Below are positions 1 through 5,186 of a DNA stretch of 5,186 nucleotides, piece by piece. The notes beneath the pieces were generated by a model. The model did no database searches, was not told the DNA's origin, and saw nothing but the letters and a program-made list of their open reading frames with translations. Source of the stretch: DASQJL01 sp035689165 (lineage in GTDB: Bacteria > Eisenbacteria > RBG-16-71-46 > SZUA-252); NCBI GenBank assembly GCA_035689165.1, contig DASSLZ010000328.1:1-5186 (forward strand), read 5' to 3'. The position numbers and the translations under genes were made by a program. The stretch's first letter is position 1. Every line of letters starts with the position of its first letter.

Positions 1-129
1 CGCGTCGCGGGGCCGGATTCGGTGTTCGAGGAGGTGCTTCGGAAGTATTTCGGTGGAGAGCCGGATCCCCGCACGACCGCGCTCCTGGCCGCGAGCGACT
101 CCGGCGCGGTGGGTGGCGGCCCTCCGTGA
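1..129 (+). CDS. 3' end of an unrecognised protein gene (partial)
   Basis: The window opens inside a reading frame (frame 1) that gives 42 residues and ends at TGA 127-129. The segment holds a plausible amphipathic stretch (VFEEVLRKYFGGEPDPRTTA, near residues 8-27) followed by a small-residue tail rich in Gly, Ala and Pro. About four fifths of its codons end in G or C, like the certain genes downstream, which is the main argument that it is translated. I do not recognise the family from this short C-terminus. More than 700 bases separate it from the next gene, so it is probably not in the same transcription unit. A competing 69-codon frame at 53-262 is Arg/Pro-rich and looks like a shadow. 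Confidence 0.55.
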   Translation, partial: RVAGPDSVFEEVLRKYFGGEPDPRTTALLAASDSGAVGGGPP

Positions 130-284
130 GCGAGGCTGCTCGCACCAGGCGCTAGCGCACCTCGCCGGGTGGCGCCGGCGCTTTGCCGACCAACCGGCGT
201 CCCCTCCGACACCGCCGACACCCCTCGCCGGCACCACGGCCCGCCGATTTCGCCTCCAATGACACGAAATTCATGTCTCTTGCG

Positions 285-346
285 CGTTTCCCTGTGCGGA
301 AGCACCCGGGTCTGACGTTGTAGCAGGGGAAACGGGCCCGATCGGG
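285..346. repeat. Nested inverted repeats in the intergenic region
   Basis: Bases 285-292 (CGTTTCCC) pair perfectly with 327-334 (GGGAAACG). Two further pairs, TG 293-294 with CA 324-325, form past a bulged G. Between the arms, GTGC 294-297 and GCAC 302-305 close on the loop GGAA, a GNRA-type tetraloop; this uses base 294, so the two stems compete at that base. Next to it lies the perfect palindrome CCCGATCGGG (337-346). Together they could be a folded RNA element or a protein-binding site. Such short repeats also occur by chance in GC-rich DNA, and no T-run follows, so I do not call a terminator. Confidence 0.3.
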
Positions 347-589
347 GTCAGGGCAGGACGTGTGCCGGTGCGCGCCCCTTGCCCGCGGGTCGGGCTCAAC
401 ATCGTGGGGGTTGCCGGCGGCGGGCCGACTGGGGAGTTAGGCTGTCTTGGGCGGCGAAAGCCGACCCCGGGACAACGTCGCCGGCGCATGGATGGCGCCG
501 CGGACTCCCGTGCGCCGGGAGACGTGGGCCCGGCGTATGCCGCGGCGCCGCCATGCGCCTTCTCCTGGCGCCTCTCCGTGCGCCTTTCG

Positions 590-616
590 TTGACACCCCC
601 CTCTCCCTCGTAGTTC
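590..616 (+). promoter_or_regulatory. Possible sigma-70-type promoter for the TPR-CHAT operon
   Basis: A perfect -35 hexamer TTGACA lies at 590-595. The best -10 candidate is TAGTTC at 611-616, a poor match to TATAAT after a short 15-base spacer. If used, transcription would begin near 622, which excludes the TTG 379 and ATG 553 starts of the long frame and leaves GTG 700, GTG 841 or ATG 1009. The -35 match is seen directly; promoter activity is a guess. Confidence 0.2.
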
Positions 617-690
617 CCTCATGTCCTGGGGCGCATCCTGGCTGGCCCCGCCCGGCCCTCCGGCCGCCCGCCAGCCACCGATTCCAGGCA

Positions 691-702
691 GGGGGAGCCG
701 TG
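691..702 (+). promoter_or_regulatory. Shine-Dalgarno-like GGGGGAG before an alternative GTG start
   Basis: GGGGGAG at 691-697 stands only two bases before an in-frame GTG at 700. It is the only purine-rich ribosome-binding-like sequence upstream of a candidate start of the CHAT gene. The spacing is shorter than usual. The 47 codons between 700 and 841 have weak third-position GC and encode Pro/Ser/Arg-rich sequence, so I leave this as an alternative start (1118 residues) and not the preferred one. Confidence 0.25.
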
Positions 703-840
703 AATCGAACTGTGCCGTGCGGCCTGGTGCTGCGCGCCCTTAGTCTGCGTCGTCCCGCGCCCCCGGTCCGTCCGCGTTGTGTGTCTGCTCTCACTCCGCT
801 CCGTCTTGCGACCGACTCCTCGCCGTCTCCGATTTCACCC

Positions 841-981
841 GTGTCGATACGTTCGCCATCGTCTCCTGGATGTACACGCACCGTTTCGCGAAAACCAGGT
901 GCCTTCGCCCTTTCGTGTGTGCTCCTTGGGGCCTTTCTCGCGTTCTCTCTCTCGGACGCCGGGATTTCCTGGGCTTCGGCG
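841..981 (+). other. Putative signal peptide / N-terminal membrane anchor of the TPR-CHAT protein
   Basis: From GTG 841 the first 20 residues carry Arg4, Arg13, Arg17 and Lys18. A hydrophobic core, AFALSCVLLGAFLAFSL (21-37), follows, then a polar stretch ending Ala45-Ser46-Ala47 before Gly48, a good AXA cleavage site. I see no lipobox with Cys at the right place. The codons here have low third-position GC, so either this is a genuine AT-richer signal sequence or translation really starts at ATG 1009 and this is leader. Confidence 0.5.
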
Positions 982-3900
982 GGTTTCGAATCCGTCGCGG
1001 CGGCGGACATGGGCGCCGGGGCGCTGGCGGAGGCTCCCGGAACACCTCGGGCCACGACGCTCGACGACGTTCGGGGGCTGATCCGGGCAGGGCGGTACGA
1101 AGAGGCCGAGCGCGCGGCGCGCGCGCTCCTCGCGGAAGCGGAACGGGTCTATGGAGACGAATCGATGCCGGTGGCGGAGATTCTGGACCAGCTGGCCGAG
1201 GCCATGCGCAATGCGGGGCATTCCGGCGCGCCCGACGCGCTGGGAATCTGCGAGCGAGCCGTGCGGCTGAAGGAGAAGCTGGCCGGGAAGAGCAGCGCGC
1301 CCTACGCCGCGAGTCTCCACAACCTCGGAGCGCTCCACCTGACGAACGGAGATCTCTCCCTGGCGCGGCCTCCGCTGGAGAGGGCGCTCGAGATCCGCCG
1401 GAAGGCCCTCGGCGAGGACCACCCCGACGTCGCACGCAGCATGATCTTCCTCGCGAAGCTCGACGCGGATCAGGCGCGGCTGGGGGACGCCGAGACTCTG
1501 GTGGAGGGCGCCATCGCGATCCAGCAGAAGGTCCTTCCCGAGGACGATCCGGAGCGCATGCGCGCGCTGAACATGCTCGCGTCGCTCAAGTACGAGCTGG
1601 GCGACTATGTCACGCCGGCCTCCATGTGGGAGCACGTGCTCTCGTCGCGGAGGAAGACGCTGGGCGCCGACCATCCGCTCGTCGCGGAGGCCCTGCACAA
1701 TCTGGGAACGCTGGCCGTCGAGACGGGCGACCTCGACGAGGCGATGACCTATCTGGAAGGGGCGCTCCGGATCCGACGCGACCGGCTGGGCTCCTACAAC
1801 CCCTACGTGGCTTTCACCCTCCTCGCCCTGGGACAAGTACAGCGCTCCGCCGGTGATCGTGCTGGGGCGCGCGCGCGCCTCGAGGAGGCGCTTCGGATCC
1901 AGGAACGGCCGGAGAACAAGAACCAGATCAATCTCGCCTGGACGCTCGGGAAGCTGGGCGATCTTCTCATCGAGCTCAAGGACTACACGCGCGCTCGCGC
2001 CTTGCTCACACGGGCGAGACGCATTCAGGAGCGGGGGGGAGAGGGCGGGCATCTCGATCTCGCCTGGACCCTGAACTCCCTGGCGCGGATCGCCGAGCAC
2101 GACGGAAATTGGGCCGAGGCCGAGGCCTTGTACGCGAGCTCCCTCAAGATCAAGCAGACCCTCTACGGAGACGTATCCCCCGACGTCGTGGAGACGGAGA
2201 GCCAGCTCGCGCGATGCCTTCTGGCCGGCCGTGACAGCGCCCGCGCGTTTCCGATCGCGCTCGGGGCCGCGCGGGCACGGGCCGAGCACCTGCGGTCGAC
2301 GGCTGGCGGCCTGTCCGAGCGCCAGGCGCTTGCCTACGCCGGTGTCGGGTCCTTGCCCCTCGATCTGCTCCTCGCGATGGCGCCCGCCGGCTCCAAGGAG
2401 CAGGTCTCGGCGGCCTGGGATGCGCTGATCCGTTCGCGCACCATCGTTCTCGATGAGATCGCCGCGCGGCACGGTGCCGTGATGTCCGGTCTTCAAGACA
2501 GTTCCATCACCGGTCCCCGGCGCGAGCTCGACGCCGCACGCCAGCGCTACGCGAACCTGCTCGTGCGCGGGATCGGCGGGCGGGATCCCGGTCCCTACCG
2601 TGCCGCCATCGATCGGGCTCGGGACGACGTGGAGCGCGCGGAGCGGGTGCTCGCGGCGCGGAGCGGCCGATTCCGGACGGCGATGCGGCGCGAGGTGGTC
2701 GGATGGAAGGAGGTCGGAGACGCGCTCCCCGAAGGGTGGGACCTTGTCGCGTATGCCCTCTATGGGGAGGGAGCACAGCGCTCCTATGTCGCTTTCGTCG
2801 GGCGCCGAGGCCAGCCGCCGACCGCCGTCCGGCTGGGCACGGCCGCTGCGATCGACCCGCTGATTCAGCGTTTCGTCCGGGCCTGCGGGCGATCGGACCG
2901 TGGCCCGGGTGGGACGCTCGATCGTCGAGCGGAACCCGCCTGCCGCGCCGCGGGGCTCGCGCTGCGGCGCAGGATCTGGGATCCGATCCAGAGCCGTCTG
3001 TCCGGCGCCAAGCGCCTGTTCGTCGTGCCGGATGGGTCGATCCATCTCGTCAGCCTCGCCTCCCTCCCCGAGGGGCCGGCCTACTGGGTCGAGACGGGCC
3101 CGCTGGTGCAGTACCTCTCGGCCGAGCGGGATCTGGTTCGCTTACCGCGGCGTGGCGAAGCGACGGGCCTCCTGGCCCTCGGCGGGGCCGCTTTCGACGC
3201 TCCGGAAGAAGAGGCCGCCGGCGGCTCCGCGTCGCCGGATGATTCCGTGGAGAGCGAATCCACAATTCCGGCCCGGCATTCGGTGCCGCGAGGGGTCCAC
3301 CGCTCTCTCGGTCCCAAGCCCGAGTGCGAAGAGTTCCGAAACACCCGCTTCCGCGCGCTGCCCGAGACGGCCCGGGAGGTTCAAGAGATCGCCGCGCTAT
3401 GGGGCGACTCTTCGCGCGTCGTCCTGCTGACGGGAGCACGCGCCGGCGAAACCTCCTTGAAGGCGCTTGCGCCCGGCCGCCGCGTGCTCCACCTGGCCAC
3501 GCACGGCTTCTTCCTCGACGCCACCCAATGCGCGGCCGACGAACGCCCCGGCGTGCGCGGTATCGGTGGCGTGACGACGGAGCGTCCGGCTCGGTCCAGG
3601 GCCGCGAGCCTGCGCACGGGAAGTCCGCTTCTGCTTTCGGGGCTCGCTCTGGCCGGTGCGAACCTGCGCCTGAGTGCCAGGCCGGATCAGGAGGATGGGA
3701 TTCTCATGGCCCAGGAGGTCGCGTCTCTGGACCTTTCCAACACGGAGTGGGTCGTCCTCTCCGCTTGCGACACCGGTCTCGGAAAACTCCAGGCGGGGGA
3801 AGGTGTCCTGGGCTTGCGGCGGGCGTTCGAAGCTGCCGGCGCGGGCGCCGTGATCATGAGTCTCTGGGAGGTGGAGGACCGCTCCTCCCGCGAGTGGATG

Positions 3901-4056
3901 CGTCATCTGTACGAATCGAGATTTCGTCTCGGACGGCCTACTCCCGAGGCCGTCCGCGACGCGGATCTCGCGGTGCTACGGGACCGCAGGGCCCAGGGTC
4001 TCGGCACCCATCCGTTCCACTGGGCCGGATTCGTCGCCGCGGGCGACTGGAAGTGA
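841..4056 (+). CDS. TPR-CHAT protein: caspase-like peptidase with kinesin-light-chain-type TPR array
   Basis: From GTG 841 this is 1071 residues. Residues 21-37 are hydrophobic after a basic N-terminus, with a possible signal peptidase site ASA|G after 47. Residues 73-495 are TPR repeats with an exact 42-residue period (eight units), typical of protein-binding arrays. A helical, charged linker (about 500-690) follows. The CHAT domain spans about 700-1071: VVPDG at 728-732, catalytic His888 in HLATHGFF, catalytic Cys976 in LSACDTG, and the usual ending HWAGFVAAGDW. Both dyad residues of clan CD (caspase, separase) peptidases are present, so it should be active as a Cys endopeptidase. Its substrate is not shown; the adjacent small protein is an inferred candidate. 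The start is uncertain: GTG 841 lacks a Shine-Dalgarno but fits a signal peptide; GTG 700 (1118 aa) and ATG 1009 (1015 aa, no signal) are alternatives. TGA 4054-4056 is six bases before the next gene. Confidence 0.9.
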   Translation: MSIRSPSSPGCTRTVSRKPGAFALSCVLLGAFLAFSLSDAGISWASAGFESVAAADMGAGALAEAPGTPRATTLDDVRGLIRAGRYEEAERAARALLAEAERVYGDESMPVAEILDQLAEAMRNAGHSGAPDALGICERAVRLKEKLAGKSSAPYAASLHNLGALHLTNGDLSLARPPLERALEIRRKALGEDHPDVARSMIFLAKLDADQARLGDAETLVEGAIAIQQKVLPEDDPERMRALNMLASLKYELGDYVTPASMWEHVLSSRRKTLGADHPLVAEALHNLGTLAVETGDLDEAMTYLEGALRIRRDRLGSYNPYVAFTLLALGQVQRSAGDRAGARARLEEALRIQERPENKNQINLAWTLGKLGDLLIELKDYTRARALLTRARRIQERGGEGGHLDLAWTLNSLARIAEHDGNWAEAEALYASSLKIKQTLYGDVSPDVVETESQLARCLLAGRDSARAFPIALGAARARAEHLRSTAGGLSERQALAYAGVGSLPLDLLLAMAPAGSKEQVSAAWDALIRSRTIVLDEIAARHGAVMSGLQDSSITGPRRELDAARQRYANLLVRGIGGRDPGPYRAAIDRARDDVERAERVLAARSGRFRTAMRREVVGWKEVGDALPEGWDLVAYALYGEGAQRSYVAFVGRRGQPPTAVRLGTAAAIDPLIQRFVRACGRSDRGPGGTLDRRAEPACRAAGLALRRRIWDPIQSRLSGAKRLFVVPDGSIHLVSLASLPEGPAYWVETGPLVQYLSAERDLVRLPRRGEATGLLALGGAAFDAPEEEAAGGSASPDDSVESESTIPARHSVPRGVHRSLGPKPECEEFRNTRFRALPETAREVQEIAALWGDSSRVVLLTGARAGETSLKALAPGRRVLHLATHGFFLDATQCAADERPGVRGIGGVTTERPARSRAASLRTGSPLLLSGLALAGANLRLSARPDQEDGILMAQEVASLDLSNTEWVVLSACDTGLGKLQAGEGVLGLRRAFEAAGAGAVIMSLWEVEDRSSREWMRHLYESRFRLGRPTPEAVRDADLAVLRDRRAQGLGTHPFHWAGFVAAGDWK
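1246..2253 (+). repeat. Eight 126-base tandem TPR units (42 residues each)
   Basis: Equivalent codons (the Ile/Leu of the ALxIRRxxLG helix or its counterpart) fall at 1267, 1393, 1519, 1645, 1771, 1897, 2023 and 2149, each exactly 126 bases apart. The repeated core is a helix ending like ALEIRRKALG, then a DHPxVA-type turn, then LxxLGxLxxExGDxxxA. The units at 1897 and 2023 lack the usual DHP turn, both have RIQER and LAWTL, and both contain the 13-mer ATCTCGCCTGGAC (1931-1943 and 2057-2069), suggesting a more recent duplication. A further diverged unit precedes the array (Gly of AERVYG at 1153), offset by 132 bases. Confidence 0.85.
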
Positions 4057-4060
4057 GGGG
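4054..4060 (+). promoter_or_regulatory. Ribosome-binding site overlapping the CHAT stop codon
   Basis: TGAGGGG at 4054-4060 includes both the CHAT stop (TGA) and a GAGG-type Shine-Dalgarno, with four bases between GAGG and ATG 4063. It supports the ATG 4063 start and implies that ribosomes ending the CHAT gene can reinitiate on the small gene. Confidence 0.55.
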
Positions 4061-4062
4061 AT

Positions 4063-4512
4063 ATGGCCGCCAAGAAGGATCCCAAGAACAATCTCAAGAA
4101 CAAGTCCAAGGCGGAAGGTGGCTGGTGCACGGACGACCTCTTCTTCGACGAGGAGGGGTGCCTGTACGTGCCGAACAAGGCGCTCGCGGACGCCATCAAG
4201 AGCTCGATGGACGCCTGGAAGAATCGCCTGAAGATCTACCGCGATCCCCCTCCGAAGCCGCCAACGCCGATCGAAGAGGGTCGGTATCCGGCCGCGGTGC
4301 TCGAAGCGAGTGCGGGCGGTGATCGCAAGGTCGAGCCCACCGGGGCGGGGGTTCCGCGGGCATTGAGGAGGAACGCCGAATCCACGGCGGGTGATCCCGA
4401 GACCTCCGCGGACGTGGAGACGCTCGCGCTACCGCTGGATGCCAGCGGATCGGGGGACGCCTACGCGGGGAACCCGGCCAACATGATGTGCCCGTGCGCG
4501 CCGGAACCATGA
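4063..4512 (+). CDS. Small Cys-containing protein, candidate radical SAM/CHAT substrate (RiPP-precursor-like)
   Basis: The product has 149 residues and belongs to no family I recognise. Residues 1-18 are Lys/Asn-rich (MAAKKDPKNNLKNKSK), and 19-60 look like a small folded module with Trp21, Cys22 and Cys33 and a helix near 38-56. Residues 61-70 are a Pro-rich linker (DPPPKPPTPI). Residues 71-136 are low-complexity and rich in Ala, Gly, Glu, Asp, Thr and Ser. The C-terminus reads NPANMMCPCAPEP, placing Cys143 and Cys145 next to the end. There is no signal peptide or membrane segment. It sits six bases after the CHAT gene, and its stop overlaps the radical SAM start, so all three are probably co-expressed. 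A folded recognition part, a flexible tail and Cys at the very end is what a modified-peptide precursor could look like. It could equally be a chaperone or adaptor for the maturase; the function is inference. Confidence 0.8.
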   Translation: MAAKKDPKNNLKNKSKAEGGWCTDDLFFDEEGCLYVPNKALADAIKSSMDAWKNRLKIYRDPPPKPPTPIEEGRYPAAVLEASAGGDRKVEPTGAGVPRALRRNAESTAGDPETSADVETLALPLDASGSGDAYAGNPANMMCPCAPEP

Positions 4513-5186
4513 TCGCCACTCCGGTCGTCGTCGCGTGCCTGAGCTCGCGGCGGCTTCATCTCATCCTGATGCCGACGGAGGCGTGCAACTTCCGCTGCGT
4601 GTACTGCTACGAGTCGTTCGCGCTGAAGCAGATGAAACCGGAAGTCGTCACCGGCGTGAAGCGGCTCCTCACCCGGAGGGCGCCGGGGCTGAGCTCGCTC
4701 GCTCTCTCCTGGTTCGGCGGGGAGCCGCTGCTCGCGCCGTCGGTCATCGAGGACATCCTGTCGCACGCCCGCGCGCTCGAGGGTGAGCATCCCGGTCTCA
4801 CCGTGAGCTCCGACATCACGACGAACGGGTATCTCCTCTCCCGGCCCATGGCGGATCGGCTGCTCCCACTCGGCGTGAGCGTCTATCAGATCTCGCTCGA
4901 CGGTCCCCGGGACCGGCACGACCGGATGCGCTTCCGCCCGGGCGGGCTGCCCACGTTCGATCGCATCTGGGAAAACCTGATCGCGCTCAAGGCGCGGCCC
5001 GAGCGCTTTCGCGCCACGCTTCGATTGCACGTGGACCGGGACAACCTCGACTCCGTGCCCGAGCTCCTTCGGCTCCTGGCATCGGAGTTCTCCGGTGACG
5101 ATCGGTTCGACGTCTTCATTCGGGCGATCGCCCGCCTGGGCGGTCCCCGCGATGCCGCGCTGCCGGTGCTGGCCGAAGGGGAATCC
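4509..5186 (+). CDS. Radical SAM enzyme, SPASM/peptide-maturase type (partial, 3' end outside window)
   Basis: The 226 visible residues begin at ATG 4509, which overlaps the preceding stop as ATGA. A beta strand LHLILMPTEA leads into CNFRCVYC, the CxxxCxxC motif binding the 4Fe-4S cluster used to cleave S-adenosylmethionine (Cys26, Cys30, Cys33). Further core motifs are WFGGEP (68-73, SAM-binding GGE), TTNG (104-107) and QISLDG (127-132), followed by a HDRMR segment, all in the order of the radical SAM TIM-barrel. This layout, including YCYE after the cluster and the SLDG strand, is that of the AslB/anSME-like group, whose members usually carry a C-terminal SPASM domain with extra Fe-S clusters and modify peptides or proteins. 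That part would lie beyond base 5186 and is not seen. The small upstream protein is its likeliest substrate by position. Only a weak GGAA (4503-4506) precedes the start, so translation is probably coupled. Confidence 0.92.
   Translation, partial: MIATPVVVACLSSRRLHLILMPTEACNFRCVYCYESFALKQMKPEVVTGVKRLLTRRAPGLSSLALSWFGGEPLLAPSVIEDILSHARALEGEHPGLTVSSDITTNGYLLSRPMADRLLPLGVSVYQISLDGPRDRHDRMRFRPGGLPTFDRIWENLIALKARPERFRATLRLHVDRDNLDSVPELLRLLASEFSGDDRFDVFIRAIARLGGPRDAALPVLAEGES

Larger units (their letters stand above)
130..840. other. Long intergenic / leader region without a convincing gene
   Basis: I see no supported gene in these 711 bases. The CHAT frame stays open upstream to a TTG at 379, but the translation from 379 to about 840 is low-complexity Arg/Pro/Ser/Ala with weaker third-position GC (about 60% over 700-840), unlike the gene body. 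The region contains a nested inverted repeat (285-346), a perfect TTGACA at 590-595, and a pyrimidine-rich stretch on the + strand from about 765 to 840. It most likely holds the promoter and untranslated leader of the downstream operon. No clear terminator (stem plus T-run) follows the upstream stop at 129. Confidence 0.55.

Noticed and set aside
149..182. GCGCTAGCGC palindrome and nearby GGCGCC/GCCGGC repeats as a terminator after the stop at 129
   Set aside because: The repeats are short and overlapping, pairing is imperfect, and there is no T-run. They are expected by chance in such GC-rich DNA.
53..262. 69-codon + frame near the window start
   Set aside because: Its product is Arg/Pro/Ala-rich with no family resemblance, and it overlaps the better-supported 3' end of the upstream gene in another frame.
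396..1055. 219-codon minus-strand frame covering the leader
   Set aside because: Low-complexity Arg/Ala/Pro sequence with no motif. It overlaps the start of the CHAT gene and has no supporting context.
835..3045. 736-codon open frame on the minus strand
   Set aside because: It is antisense to the TPR and linker region of the CHAT gene. Its translation is Arg/Gly/Pro-rich without recognisable domains, as expected from GC-rich codons read backwards.
3324..4322. 332-codon + frame crossing the CHAT/small protein junction
   Set aside because: It is an out-of-frame reading of the CHAT catalytic domain and then of the small gene, rich in Arg and Gly with no domain. The overlapping frames carry clear catalytic motifs.
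4461..5030. 189-codon minus-strand frame opposite the radical SAM gene
   Set aside because: The + strand carries CxxxCxxC, GGEP, TTNG and SLDG in the right order. The antisense frame has no motif.
841..5186. A CRISPR-linked role by analogy with TPR-CHAT Csx29
   Set aside because: No repeat-spacer array or Cas gene is visible. The TPR-CHAT architecture alone is widespread and does not imply CRISPR.

Overview
The window comes from a GC-rich bacterium with strong G/C preference at third codon positions. A kinesin-light-chain-style TPR protein fused to a CHAT (caspase-like) peptidase, next to a radical SAM maturase gene, would fit Myxococcota, Gemmatimonadota, Eisenbacteria or a similar GC-rich environmental lineage. 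The sequence alone does not settle the taxon.

Layout, all on the + strand. Bases 1-129 are the 3' end of an unrecognised gene. Bases 130-840 hold no convincing gene; this long leader contains a nested inverted repeat near 285-346 and a perfect TTGACA hexamer at 590-595. A large TPR-CHAT protein gene follows; its stop is at 4056 and its start is uncertain (841 preferred; 700 and 1009 are alternatives). After a 6-base gap comes a 149-codon gene (4063-4512) for an unrecognised, tail-heavy small protein. It has a lysine-rich N-terminus, a short predicted helix, a proline-rich linker, a low-complexity tail and a C-terminal Cys-Pro-Cys motif four residues from its end. Its stop codon overlaps the ATG of the last gene (ATGA at 4509-4512). 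That gene is a radical SAM enzyme with an intact CxxxCxxC cluster motif and runs off the window end.

The last three genes look like one operon. The most interesting reading is a peptide-modification (RiPP-like) cassette: the small protein is the substrate, the radical SAM protein modifies it, and the CHAT peptidase cleaves or recognises it, with the TPR array as docking surface. Enzyme families, motifs and gene overlap are read from the sequence; the substrate role and pathway are inference. One complication is that the CHAT protein appears to start with a signal peptide or membrane anchor, which would separate it from a cytosolic maturase unless the product is exported or the true start lies downstream.
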